Notes: generated by a model from the sequence alone, not told the origin. A DNA stretch of 64,000 bases from Methanobacteriota archaeon (GCA_016845365.1 JAERST010000001.1:1-64000), one strand, 5' to 3'. Shown: positions 48,325 to 56,814, counted from the stretch's first letter. Numbers and translations: made by a program.

Positions 48325-48347
48325 CTCCGTCCTCCCGGGGCAACCAC

Positions 48348-48833
48348 ATGGAGGATTCGTTTACTGGAATAATCGATGTTGGTTCGAAGCCGGTCGTCGC
48401 GCGCGAAGCGGTCGCGACGGGCTTGCTTCGTCTCTCTCCTGAGAGTCTCGATGTCGTCGTCAATGGACGCTCGCCGAAAGGTGATGTCCGTGAGGCTTCT
48501 ACTGTCGCGGCGATTCAAGCGGTGAAAGAGACGCCGCGAATGCTTCCGCATTGCCATCCGATTCCCATCGAGGGATGCACCGTTGATTGGGCCGTCGAAG
48601 ATGGGGATGAGGGGGGCGACGCTGGTTCGACTGGCGGTGTTCTGCGTTGTACGGTTAGCGTTCGGACGCACTGGACTACAGGTGTTGAGATGGAGGCTCT
48701 TTGTGGCGTGAACGCTGGACTGCTCTGCGCTTGGGATATGCTGAAATCGGTTGAGAAGGATTCTGAGGGGCAATATCCGGACGCGCGAATCGATGGGGTT
48801 CGAGTGCTTCGTAAGAGCAAGGGCGATGCTTGA
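48348..48833 (+). CDS. moaC: Cyclic pyranopterin monophosphate synthase MoaC
   Basis: 161 aa. Second step of molybdenum cofactor synthesis after the radical SAM enzyme MoaA. Seen: 'RSPKGDVREASTVAAIQAVKETPRMLPHCHPIPI' (conserved Lys and HCHP), and 'TGVEMEALCGVNAGLLCAWDMLKS', the family's signature. 'VEDGDEGGDAGSTGG' is a small acidic insertion in the middle. It suggests a molybdoenzyme exists in this organism, although none lies in this window. Confidence 0.93.
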   Translation: MEDSFTGIIDVGSKPVVAREAVATGLLRLSPESLDVVVNGRSPKGDVREASTVAAIQAVKETPRMLPHCHPIPIEGCTVDWAVEDGDEGGDAGSTGGVLRCTVSVRTHWTTGVEMEALCGVNAGLLCAWDMLKSVEKDSEGQYPDARIDGVRVLRKSKGDA

Positions 48834-48852
48834 TTTATGTTGCTTGAAATTT

Positions 48853-48954
48853 ACCACAGAGGCACAGAGACACAGAGATTCTCCAGTTAACTTGACTCCA
48901 TGATATTCTCTGTGTAACTCTGGGTTCTCCGCGACTCTGTGGTTAGTCACAGAG
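48853..48954. repeat. CACAGAG-type imperfect inverted repeat
   Basis: Left part 'accacagaggcacagagac' (from 48853) and right part 'gactctgtggttagtcacag' (around 48934-48953) form an imperfect long hairpin in the 204-bp gap between moaC and glpX. A related single arm occurs at 51131-51169. I recall very similar sequences as dispersed intergenic repeats in many unrelated prokaryotic genomes. Confidence 0.65.
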
Positions 48955-49037
48955 TCCAATCAAAACCTACTCTCACCCCCCAAGATTGTAATTGATTGAC
49001 CCGTATGATTGAATGCTGAACGCTATTCGCGGCGGTC

Positions 49038-49991
49038 ATGGCAACCATCGATTTGGAGAGTCACTTCCTCGCCGCGACCGAAGCCGCTGCGATTGCAGCA
49101 TCCGCTTGGCGTGGCAAGGGAGATGGGAAAGCGGCTGACGGCGCGGCTGTCGAAGCTATGCGCGCCGTCTTCGATGGAGTGCCTTTCGATGGACGAGTAG
49201 CGATTGGTGAAGGTGAGCGCGACGACGCTCCGATGCTTTGGATTGGAGAGCCTCTAGGCTCGATGCAAGGGGTTGAAGGAGCGCCGTCAATCGACATCGC
49301 GGTCGACCCTCTTGAGTGTACAAATCACGTTGCCAAGGATTTGCCGAACGCGATGGCTGTTCTGGCTGCTGCCCCGCGTGGAACTCTACTCCATGCCCCG
49401 GATTGCTACATGGACAAAATCGCGGGGCCAGCAGAATTGGATGGTATAGTCAGCCTCGACGCTTCAACCTCGTACAATGTCGAGGCTGCTGCCTCGGCTC
49501 TTGGAAAGAAGGAGTCAGAATTGAACATCGTCGTCATGAATAGACCGAGGCATGAGAAGTTGATTTCTGAACTCCGCGCGCACGATGTAAATGTGGTGCT
49601 GATCGGCGATGGAGATGTTTCGGCCGCGCTCAACGCGGCCGACCCATCCTCAGAAATCGACATGCTGATGGGAATCGGCGCAGCGCCTGAAGGAGTCATC
49701 ACCGCCACAGCGCTTCGCGGCCTCGGAGCTCCATTTGAGGGGCGATTGGTGTTCAAGAATGAGGGTCATCGCGAGCGCGCGGAGAAGATGATCGATGGAG
49801 ATATCGAGCGTCTTTGGGACCGGGATGAACTCTGCGCAAGCGATGATGCAGTATTCATCGGCACGGGCGTCTGCCCGGGCCGAACCTTCGGTGTCGAACA
49901 ACTCTCAGACGGCAGATATTCGGTCCAGTCCGAAGTCATCGACGTGGCCAGCGGAGCGCACAGATTCGTTGACAATATCCGCTCCGCCTGA
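49038..49991 (+). CDS. glpX: Class II fructose-1,6-bisphosphatase (GlpX)
   Basis: 317 aa. Removes the 1-phosphate of fructose-1,6-bisphosphate in gluconeogenesis. Seen: 'GDGKAADGAAVEAM', 'GRVAIGEGERDDAPML' (metal site), 'AVDPLECTNHVA' (GlpX usually has DPLEGT; here Cys replaces Gly), 'YMDKIA', and 'GAAPEGVITATALRGLGA'. Length is normal. It is followed 69 bp later by class I aldolase, giving a two-gene gluconeogenic set. GlpX is chiefly bacterial, since many archaea use the bifunctional FBP aldolase/phosphatase instead. Confidence 0.95.
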   Translation: MATIDLESHFLAATEAAAIAASAWRGKGDGKAADGAAVEAMRAVFDGVPFDGRVAIGEGERDDAPMLWIGEPLGSMQGVEGAPSIDIAVDPLECTNHVAKDLPNAMAVLAAAPRGTLLHAPDCYMDKIAGPAELDGIVSLDASTSYNVEAAASALGKKESELNIVVMNRPRHEKLISELRAHDVNVVLIGDGDVSAALNAADPSSEIDMLMGIGAAPEGVITATALRGLGAPFEGRLVFKNEGHRERAEKMIDGDIERLWDRDELCASDDAVFIGTGVCPGRTFGVEQLSDGRYSVQSEVIDVASGAHRFVDNIRSA

Positions 49992-50060
49992 CATCGAAAT
50001 CACAATTCGTCGGCAAAGCCTTCATTTTCCGAACCCCGCACGTCGGCGCGGGGTTCTAAG

Positions 50061-51071
50061 ATGGACACTGAACTACTCGAGCAAACTGCGCGTGAATTGG
50101 TATCTCCTGGGCGAGGAATTCTCGCCGCCGACGAAAGTAATGGAACGATGTCGAATAGGCTGCAAGCCGTCGGCGTCGAGCCATCTCCGGAGACTCGACG
50201 AGCCTATCGCTCCAACATCTTCGCAACCTCTGGCTACGAGTCGGCGATTAGCGGGGTCATCCTCTTCGATGAGACAATCCGTCAGAAAATGGACGATGGA
50301 ACAACGATTCCTGAGTACCTCGCCAGTCGAGGCGTCCACCCCGGAATCAAGGTCGATACCGGAGCCAAGGAACTCGCGGGCCACGCTGGCGAGAAGATCA
50401 CCGAGGGTTTGGATGGACTACGCGAGCGCTGTGGGGAATACTTCGCAATGGGCGCTCGCTTCGCAAAGTGGCGAGCAGTCATCCGAATCGGAGATGGGAT
50501 GCCGAGCGAGGCGAATATCTCAACCAATGCACACGCACTCGCTCGATACGCAGCGATTTGCCAAGAACAAGGCCTGGTTCCAATCATCGAGCCTGAAGTT
50601 TTGATGGACGGCGACCACGATGCTCAGACCTGTTACGATGTCACCGCACGAATTCTCGATGCAACCTTCGCTGCTTGCGAAGTTCAAGGCGTTCACATTC
50701 CCGGAGCCTTGCTCAAGCCGAATATGATCCTCCCTGGAAAGGGCTGCTCCGACCAAGGTAGCAGAGAACAAGCAGCTCAGATGACAGTGGATTGCCTGAC
50801 CAACCACGTCCCACACAACTTACCAGGGATCGTTTTCCTCTCCGGTGGTCAATCGGATGAGGATGCGACGGCCCATCTCAATTTGATGAACGGCATGGAC
50901 GTCGACCACCCTTGGCAACTCTCCTATTCCTACGGCCGAGCCTTGCTCGCGCACGCACTACAGACTTGGGCCAGCGGTTCAAACGAGGAAAGCCAAGGCG
51001 CATTCGCTCACCGAGCGGCTATGAATAGCCTCGCTCGAACAGGCGATTGGTCGGTTGAACTCGAAGCATGA
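50061..51071 (+). CDS. fba: Class I fructose-bisphosphate aldolase
   Basis: 336 aa, the classical Schiff-base aldolase of eukaryote/bacterial type. Seen: 'GRGILAADESNGTMSNRL', 'RRAYRSNIFAT', 'FDETIRQK', 'WRAVIRIGDGMPS', 'IIEPEVLMDGDHD' and the Schiff-base Lys in 'GALLKPNMILPG', followed by 'FLSGGQSDEDATAHLN'. The C-terminal Tyr of animal enzymes is missing (ends 'VELEA'). It condenses triose phosphates into fructose-1,6-bisphosphate, the substrate of the adjacent GlpX. This type is unusual for archaea. Confidence 0.95.
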   Translation: MDTELLEQTARELVSPGRGILAADESNGTMSNRLQAVGVEPSPETRRAYRSNIFATSGYESAISGVILFDETIRQKMDDGTTIPEYLASRGVHPGIKVDTGAKELAGHAGEKITEGLDGLRERCGEYFAMGARFAKWRAVIRIGDGMPSEANISTNAHALARYAAICQEQGLVPIIEPEVLMDGDHDAQTCYDVTARILDATFAACEVQGVHIPGALLKPNMILPGKGCSDQGSREQAAQMTVDCLTNHVPHNLPGIVFLSGGQSDEDATAHLNLMNGMDVDHPWQLSYSYGRALLAHALQTWASGSNEESQGAFAHRAAMNSLARTGDWSVELEA

Positions 51072-51130
51072 TTTGGCGCCCGAGCAGCCGTTGGCAACCG
51101 AGCAGCCAGCTGGGTTAAGGAGTCGCACAA

Positions 51131-51169
51131 ACTCAGTGCCCACTGTGCCTCTGTGGTTAGGTGCCTCAG
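51131..51169. repeat. Second CACAGAG-type repeat arm
   Basis: 'ccactgtgcctctgtggtta' lies in the convergent gap after fba. It matches the reverse complement of the left arm of the repeat at 48853. It appears to be a solo arm of the same dispersed family. Confidence 0.5.
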
Positions 51170-51219
51170 GGAGGTTATCCACTGCTGAGGTTCATCGAAC
51201 CAGAGAGTCGACGCCGAAC

Positions 51220-51474
51220 TCACTGCTCGCCGTCGAGGACGCCCGGCCGTAGAGTCCAGACACAGATTTCGTAGCGGCCGGAGAGAGCGCCGCCACGCTT
51301 GGTCGTAGCGACCTTGAGTATGTCCTTGTCCTTGGAGAGCACATTGCCGAGTTGTTGTGGGGTTGTGCCGTGGCGCATTGTGGAGTTGACGTGTTCGAGG
51401 ATCTCGGTGGTGTTAGCCTCTCCTCGCTCGTTCAGGAATTTCTTGATTTTCTGTCGTAGTCTTGTTGTGCGCAT
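51220..51474 (-). CDS. Small winged-helix protein
   Basis: 84 aa from ATG 51474. 'RTTRLRQKIKKFLNERGEANTTEILEHVNSTMRHGTTPQQLGNVLSKDKDILKV' fits a winged-helix fold and 'RYEICVWTL' would be the wing strand. It starts 2 bp past the stop of the next HTH gene, so the pair forms an operon. The two encode similar folds and may form a heterodimer. DNA target unknown. The ORF track's upstream 22 codons overlap the neighbouring gene and are left out. Confidence 0.72.
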   Translation of the reverse strand: MRTTRLRQKIKKFLNERGEANTTEILEHVNSTMRHGTTPQQLGNVLSKDKDILKVATTKRGGALSGRYEICVWTLRPGVLDGEQ

Positions 51475-51476
51475 AT

Positions 51477-51770
51477 TCAGCTCTCCTTTCTTTCGGACTG
51501 ATTCCTCTCGTGATGCTTGACCCAATCGCTCGATGCCCACTCAGAGACCGGGGAATCCGAGCGCCTCATCCCGCTCTTGCGAACGGTTCCGATGCGCATA
51601 ATCTGCTCATCGGATTCCAAGATGTTCGTGATGTCCGCCGGGCGGTTTTGTGGGTCGATCCGGCGTGATAGCCAGGTCGAGATCTCGATTGTGTTTCGCG
51701 GCCGCTCGGATAGGTAGTTTCGAATCAGTTCACGCAGGTTCTGCGAGTCCATTTCCGTCTCATCCTCCAT
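51477..51770 (-). CDS. Small winged-helix protein
   Basis: About 97 aa from ATG 51770 (51752 is an alternative). 'SQNLRELIRNYLSERPRNTIEISTWLSRRIDPQNRPADITNILESDEQIMRIGTVRKSG' reads as a winged helix resembling its neighbour: short helices, then a 'DEQIMRIG' strand matching the neighbour's 'DKDILKVA'. The tail is polar ('HHERNQSERKES'). The paired layout suggests an old duplication. It is divergent from the 883-aa HTH protein across an AT-rich 240-bp gap. Confidence 0.68.
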   Translation of the reverse strand: MEDETEMDSQNLRELIRNYLSERPRNTIEISTWLSRRIDPQNRPADITNILESDEQIMRIGTVRKSGMRRSDSPVSEWASSDWVKHHERNQSERKES

Positions 51771-51842
51771 CTCGACTAGGCCGCTTACCGAGTCCGTTAC
51801 CGACAGGACGGCAGGCGTTGATATAACAGTTCTGCAACTCAA

Positions 51843-52011
51843 TGCCTCTCTTAGTTACAAATAGTTGCACTTTTTGCTATAGATTCCATGAATAAAGTCG
51901 GTGCAGAAATGAAACTGTTATGTTTTCCATAGGAAATCTGTAAGGAAATGTAATGAAAACGATTAATTTAATTAGGACTATCTAACTAATTGAATCGGGA
52001 GGGGGTGCTTA
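51843..52011. promoter_or_regulatory. AT-rich divergent promoter region
   Basis: Contains 'gattaatttaattagg' and 'ctaactaattg', the most AT-rich stretch for several kb. It is suitable for TATA elements of the rightward 883-aa gene and perhaps of the leftward winged-helix pair. A 'gggagggggtg' ribosome-site-like run precedes GTG 52012. Confidence 0.45.
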
Positions 52012-54663
52012 GTGTCGGAAGACCCGCAGTTCGGCGCTTATTCGTCTGAATTTGGCGAACTGCGGCGAATTCGCAGCGGACATCGTCGTCGCCTTCTCGA
52101 TCGGCTCACAGACGGAGGCGCGACGGTGAGCGCGCTCGCCCGCGATTCAGGATTACGAATTCCGCACGCGTCAGCAGAGCTGCGACGGATGAGAAACGAT
52201 GGACTGGTCGCCAGTGACCAAGCCGCTGGAGCCCGCGGAGCGCGCCTTCATTTGACCCGCTCTGGATGGGAGGCGATTCGTTCCGACGAGTTGGCGAGGG
52301 CGATGGAGGCAGTACCTCTGCCCTCGCCCTCGCAAAATTGCTGCTTACTCGCCCGCGACGGAGCCAACCTTCTGATCGGACTTCTGGCTCCAATTGACAG
52401 CCCACTCGTCCTGATTCCCGACCGCCCGATTCATCCCTCCTCAGCCGAGGGCGGTTCCACCGGAAGAGAAGGGGTCTCATGGACGTGGGCTGTTCTGAGG
52501 GAGCGCTCGCCTCGTTGGTTCGATTTGCGCTCCCTCGAGATGCTCCCCGAACCTCCTTCAAGCCACGACCCGGAGAGCATCTCCTCATATGTTGGTGAGA
52601 ATCACACAATCGGCATCGTCAGAGCACGATTAGTCGATGCCGATAGACCGGTGGCTCTAGCTCCAGGAATCTGGTTTGAAGCGCCGAGCCACCGACCGGA
52701 CCCACCGCTCCCAGAAGCCAGCCACCACCGAGGCGGCTGGGTCCTCGGCAATTGCCACGATCAATCTCCAGACATCAGACCGAAGGAACCGGTATCGGCG
52801 ATTATGGAGGAGAGATTGCCTCGCTCGATGCTGCTTCGAACTGCACGAGCCAACGCACTGGTCATCGCAGACCTCGGAGGTCTGGATGCAGTAGGTCACG
52901 ATTATCCAATTTCTTGCCTCGACGCCTGGATTAAGAGAGCCCACCCTCGACTCATTCCATCCGAACGCAGGCGTCGCCTCAACAGTCTCAGAGAACGGCT
53001 GACAGCCACGCGTAGAGTGAGGACCGAGGAATCGACGTGGAGGCGTTTTCGAAAGGATTGGGGGGAGGCGAGTTTCTCGACCGAAGAGAAGACGATTCGC
53101 TTGCTCGATACCCGCGGACTCGGGCCCACTGCTGTGACTTCGCTAATCGAATGGGCGACATCTGATGAGGAGCGCCCACCCTTGGTTTTGGAGGTTGGTG
53201 AGACACTCCCTGACGACGTGTTGACAACGGTGATTTCACACCCCTCACTTCGCCTAACCCTCGCTTCTTCGGCCCGTTCTGCCCTCTCGATATTCGATGA
53301 GCTGACCGTTGACCCCTTGCGGCCTTTACCGTGGCTGCGTTTGCGGACTCGAGGCGGGCGGGATATGCCCGTTCGCCTCGTCGACCCTGTGCCGATGAGC
53401 CCTGAGATGGATGAGGACGGCTCGGCGGCGCCTTCGCCTTGGGCAGTCTTGGGGATTGCTGGGGATGGTGAAGACGACTCTGATGGGGGTAGCCTCGCCT
53501 CTGATGGAGTGGTTGCCGATGCCTCTTCGATGATCGGTTCGGCGCTTGCTCAATTTCCTGAGGGAAATGAAGACTGGTCGAATATGATGGAAGCGAGTTA
53601 CCCACTTGCTGCATGGATTGCTTCGCCCGCGCGTACGCGTTGGCATCGTTGGCAGCGTTTGCGCGGGCGGCTTGACTCGGAATGGATTGCCTTGCTTGAC
53701 TTGCAATACTTGCCTTTGGAGAGGTTGGCTGAGGTGGCTGATGAGGCTCCTCCGCGGGTGCTCGAGATTTTTGCTGAGAAATTTCAGGGGATGCTTCGGG
53801 CCGAGCCTGAGATTGCATTGCGGGCTCGGCCTGCAATCGACCCTTCACAGGCTGGTCGAGGGGCTTCATGGGTGGCCGCGCAATTGCTGAGCAATGCGGC
53901 TTGGTTGCCCGATGATATGCAAACCGACCTAGTTCGTTGGGCATTGGAGGCTTGGTTGGTTCATCCGCCTGCTGATTCGTTGGAAGCGTTGCAGGCGGTG
54001 GATTGGATTTTCAGGAGCGATGGGGCGAGCCTTGCTGAATATGGGCCGGTTCTGCAAGGCGTTTTACGCCGCTCGAGCCAATTTTCGCTCGACCATGATT
54101 TGCGAGTTTGGTCTCTGTTGGTCGAGCGCATTCGAGATGGAAAGCAATTGGAAATCGAGGGGGTGGAAGCGATTGTTGAGAATCTCCCACTCGATTGGTG
54201 GGCTTTACTCGCGCCCGAACTTCTGATGAATTTGCTCGCCGAAGAGGGCTCTGTCGAGTGGTTGTTTGAGAATCCGATTCCTTGGTCCGCGGCCGTTCTG
54301 CGGCCGCGGGGAGAGGCGAGCAGTGCTCCGGGATTACGCGATAGAGTACACCCGGGCTGCTCGCCTGAGATTCGAAATGCCCTCGCGCGACGCTTGCGCG
54401 CGCGTCACGAGAGAGGGACGCTGCCCGAGCAGGCAGCTCCCTTGCTCGATTTATTGGACGCATTAGACCGAGCCACCATCGGTGGCTCGCCGTCGACCGG
54501 CAGAACCCATCCATTGGTGGGATGGTTGGCCCAGCCGGTCGAGAGATGGCCGCCCGTAAGCGCCGAGATGGCGATGGAGGGCGACCCACACGTCGCACAG
54601 AGGCTAATTCTACGCTATTCCGGCTGGCATGAAGGCCTCGCGCGCGACCATAGATCATTTTGA
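52012..54663 (+). CDS. Large protein with N-terminal winged helix, unknown function
   Basis: 883 aa from GTG 52012. Residues ~20-95 form a MarR/ArsR-like winged helix ('HRRRLLDRLTDGGATVSALARDSGLRIPHASAELRRMRNDGLVA', then 'RGARLHLTRSGWEAIRSDELA'). The rest is long, Trp- and Leu-rich and soluble: a middle alpha/beta part (~100-470) and a helical C-terminal part ('LPLDWWALLAPELLMNLLAEEGSVEWLF'). An acidic spacer occurs near 480-500 ('GDGEDDSDGGSLASDG'). No ATPase or nuclease motif was found. A regulator with a large helical-repeat effector domain is the most that can be said. Confidence 0.7.
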   Translation: MSEDPQFGAYSSEFGELRRIRSGHRRRLLDRLTDGGATVSALARDSGLRIPHASAELRRMRNDGLVASDQAAGARGARLHLTRSGWEAIRSDELARAMEAVPLPSPSQNCCLLARDGANLLIGLLAPIDSPLVLIPDRPIHPSSAEGGSTGREGVSWTWAVLRERSPRWFDLRSLEMLPEPPSSHDPESISSYVGENHTIGIVRARLVDADRPVALAPGIWFEAPSHRPDPPLPEASHHRGGWVLGNCHDQSPDIRPKEPVSAIMEERLPRSMLLRTARANALVIADLGGLDAVGHDYPISCLDAWIKRAHPRLIPSERRRRLNSLRERLTATRRVRTEESTWRRFRKDWGEASFSTEEKTIRLLDTRGLGPTAVTSLIEWATSDEERPPLVLEVGETLPDDVLTTVISHPSLRLTLASSARSALSIFDELTVDPLRPLPWLRLRTRGGRDMPVRLVDPVPMSPEMDEDGSAAPSPWAVLGIAGDGEDDSDGGSLASDGVVADASSMIGSALAQFPEGNEDWSNMMEASYPLAAWIASPARTRWHRWQRLRGRLDSEWIALLDLQYLPLERLAEVADEAPPRVLEIFAEKFQGMLRAEPEIALRARPAIDPSQAGRGASWVAAQLLSNAAWLPDDMQTDLVRWALEAWLVHPPADSLEALQAVDWIFRSDGASLAEYGPVLQGVLRRSSQFSLDHDLRVWSLLVERIRDGKQLEIEGVEAIVENLPLDWWALLAPELLMNLLAEEGSVEWLFENPIPWSAAVLRPRGEASSAPGLRDRVHPGCSPEIRNALARRLRARHERGTLPEQAAPLLDLLDALDRATIGGSPSTGRTHPLVGWLAQPVERWPPVSAEMAMEGDPHVAQRLILRYSGWHEGLARDHRSF

Positions 54664-55101
54664 CCCAGACTCAAAACACGCACCGAAAACGCCGAATTTT
54701 CCACTTTCACTTTGCGTTTCGACCTCCCTCCCCCTCTCCGAGGGGTTCAAAGAGGGACCTTCCGACGAAGATTCGCCCGACCGGCAACACCGTGTCGACG
54801 AAAGCCCCACGCCGGAGTTAGTAGGATGAACCACGGTACCACGGAACGGGATTTGCCGTATGTCGAAGACCGGAGTGAGCCACTGCTGAGCTATGATCTC
54901 CGGAGCAACACATACGGTCGGATTGTGATGGGTCCCCGGACGACCGCAAACGGAAGAGAGCGGAATGACTTACGGGACAACCCCACAGTCCAACAGACGT
55001 CCCGGGGTGGGTCAGGTGCCCGAGCATTGCGATGAAGGTCACCGTTACGCCCCGGGGCACACTCCTTTTCCAAAGTCCTCAAGACTTCACACTCTGGCTG
55101 G
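54664..55101. other. 438-bp gene-free stretch, candidate structured RNA
   Basis: No convincing gene lies between the 883-aa ORF and coaD. The stretch 54800-55075 is GC-rich and full of complementary segments: CCGTATGT (54856-54863) pairs with ACATACGG (54910-54917), and inside it CCGGAG (54870-54875) pairs with CTCCGG (54898-54903). The internal loop 'cgaaga/agcaac' is reminiscent of a kink-turn. 'gtgccc ... gggcac' near 55016-55060 and a T-rich 'ccttttcc' end follow. It might be RNase P RNA, SRP RNA or another stable RNA, but I could not find their signature boxes. A 69-codon ORF (54826-55035) is the coding alternative. Confidence 0.4.
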
Positions 55102-55107
55102 TTGACG

Positions 55108-56121
55108 ATGCACTCACTGGGCTTGGTTGGCGGAACTTTCGACCGCTTCCATGCTGGGCATCGCGCGCTGATTGATGCAGGATTAGCTGAATGCGCGCGG
55201 TTGGAAGTGTGGATTACGAGCGATCAGGTTGCGAATTCGAAGGATTCGCGAATCGAATCTTGGGCTAATCGCTCGGCAAATCTTCTCGCCGCGATGGGCG
55301 AGAAGGCTGACTTGGTCAGCGTCCATGTGCTGGAGGATGAAGATGGTCCAGCTCCGTGGCATCAGACGGCTGAGGCGATTTTGTGTACGCCGGAGACGCT
55401 TGCTGGATGTCGCCGAATCAATTCTTCGCGCGCGGAGAATGGATTGCCTGCGCTCGAGGTGATTGTAGTCGAGCATGTGCCGGCGCACGATGGTGCGCCG
55501 ATTTCGAGTTCGCGCGTGCGTGCGGGCGAAATCGATTCTGATGGTGGGGCCTACTTGCCCGATTATGCTGGGCAGGCCTCGCTTGTGATGACGCGCGAGG
55601 TCGAGTCGAATTTGAAGGACCCATTTGGGCAACTTTTCGAGGGTCCTGAGGATGACCCGAGCGTTGCGATGCGGGCTGTGTTGGAGGAGATTTTCGGAAG
55701 CGACGGCCCGGTTATTGCGGTGGGCGATGTCACTGTCAAGGCTCTACAGGATTTGGGAAGTCCAGCCGACATCGCCCTCATCGATGGTCGAACGAAACGA
55801 GAAGAATGGGAGTTGGCTTCGACCATCGACCACTCATTATACGACGATTCGCGCAACTGCGAGAACCCCCCTGGTCAACTCAGTGCGGGCTTATTCCTCG
55901 CCTGCGAAGCGGCTATTCGCGCTTGGACTGAAGATGGTCGTTCCTCTCTCATCGATGTCGATGGCGAGGAAGACCTCGCCCCTCTTCTCCTGCACCCGCT
56001 AGCCCCTTTGGGCGCAGTAGTCCTCTACGGCCAACCAGGAAAGGGAGTGGTTCTGCGCTGGACTGGTGCGGATTCGAAGTCCCGCTGCCGCGACTTGCTT
56101 GCCGCTATGGACCGGGCTTGA
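55108..56121 (+). CDS. coaD: Bifunctional CoaD (PPAT) - DUF359 dephospho-CoA kinase
   Basis: About 337 aa from ATG 55108. The N-terminal half is archaeal phosphopantetheine adenylyltransferase: 'LVGGTFDRFHAGHRALI' (nucleotidyltransferase GxFDxxHxGH) and 'ISSSRVRAGEID'. The C-terminal half matches DUF359, the GTP-dependent dephospho-CoA kinase: 'VIAVGDVTVKAL', 'ALIDGRTKREEW', 'VDGEEDLAPLLLHPLAPLGAVVLYGQPGKGVV'. Together they would carry out the last two steps of CoA synthesis in one chain. The frame is continuous across the junction (~residue 165-185). This fits the strong CoA-ester metabolism seen elsewhere in the window. Confidence 0.9.
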   Translation: MHSLGLVGGTFDRFHAGHRALIDAGLAECARLEVWITSDQVANSKDSRIESWANRSANLLAAMGEKADLVSVHVLEDEDGPAPWHQTAEAILCTPETLAGCRRINSSRAENGLPALEVIVVEHVPAHDGAPISSSRVRAGEIDSDGGAYLPDYAGQASLVMTREVESNLKDPFGQLFEGPEDDPSVAMRAVLEEIFGSDGPVIAVGDVTVKALQDLGSPADIALIDGRTKREEWELASTIDHSLYDDSRNCENPPGQLSAGLFLACEAAIRAWTEDGRSSLIDVDGEEDLAPLLLHPLAPLGAVVLYGQPGKGVVLRWTGADSKSRCRDLLAAMDRA

Positions 56122-56198
56122 AAATCCAACCAGAGGTTGGCAAAAGCGATGGTCTCTGGACTCAGCCTTGCGGGATTCAGGATTCAGCCGGCTCGAGT

Positions 56199-56729
56199 TC
56201 AGGCCTCAGCCTTGTCGAGCAGGTTCAGCCCGACGCCGAACGTGAAAGGAGCAACGCTAACAGCGAATACTCCAGGGTCGACCCAAGTATTGTTCTGAAC
56301 CGACCAAGCCAGATAGAACATGGCGCCACCAACAATTAGCCAGTCTGCGAAGGTCTTGCGAATCCCATCGCCGGTGGAGAAGAGTCCCGATAGGCAGTTC
56401 GGGCAATCACGAATAGCTGAGATTGCACCGCCCTCGGCGGCCTTATCCAGTCCAAGGTATCCAAGGCCGGCAACAGCAAGACCAAGAATTCCAAAGACGA
56501 TATCATCGATAACGATGGACACACCATCGTGAGCGACGTAGACATCACCGAGTGCACCATCGCTGAGGAATCCCAGCCAAAGTGCCTTGAATCCGGGCGA
56601 GTAAGCCCCGATTGCGATATTCACGATGGTGAGCAATAGCACCCATCCACCGAGCAGCAGCAGGGCAGTCGAAGCCGTGCGGCTCGGGCGGGTGAGGGCC
56701 GAGTACCAGTCATTGTCAGCGAGTGACAT
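56199..56729 (-). CDS. Four-helix membrane protein, unknown
   Basis: About 176 aa from ATG 56729; the ORF's upstream 49 codons overlap orc1/cdc6 and are excluded. Four hydrophobic segments ('TALLLLGGWVLLLTIVNIAIGAY', 'IDDIVFGILGLAVAGLGYLGL', 'FADWLIVGGAMFYLAWSV', 'GVFAVSVAPFTFGVGLNLL') are seen, with a cytosolic or lumenal 'IRDCPNCLSGLFS' loop carrying CxxC. No family recognised. It lies downstream of orc1/cdc6 on the same strand, with an 85-bp gap. Confidence 0.65.
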   Translation of the reverse strand: MSLADNDWYSALTRPSRTASTALLLLGGWVLLLTIVNIAIGAYSPGFKALWLGFLSDGALGDVYVAHDGVSIVIDDIVFGILGLAVAGLGYLGLDKAAEGGAISAIRDCPNCLSGLFSTGDGIRKTFADWLIVGGAMFYLAWSVQNNTWVDPGVFAVSVAPFTFGVGLNLLDKAEA

Positions 56730-56814
56730 CGAGTGCGGCGACCTGTGGACTCGGTTTAACCGTTGAGGCCCTGAAGGGCCTCTCTGAAAGCGACGTACAA
56801 ACCATGCAAGCGAC

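Noticed and set aside
52988-53944. 318-aa minus-strand ORF inside the 883-aa gene
   Set aside because: Basic, Gln/Pro/Arg-rich shadow translation typical of antisense GC-rich genes; the plus-strand ORF is longer and has a coherent HTH domain.
54712-55035. 107-aa ORF in the gap before coaD
   Set aside because: Arg/Pro-rich N-terminus and overlap with strong hairpins make an RNA more likely, although a 69-codon gene from 54826 cannot be fully excluded.
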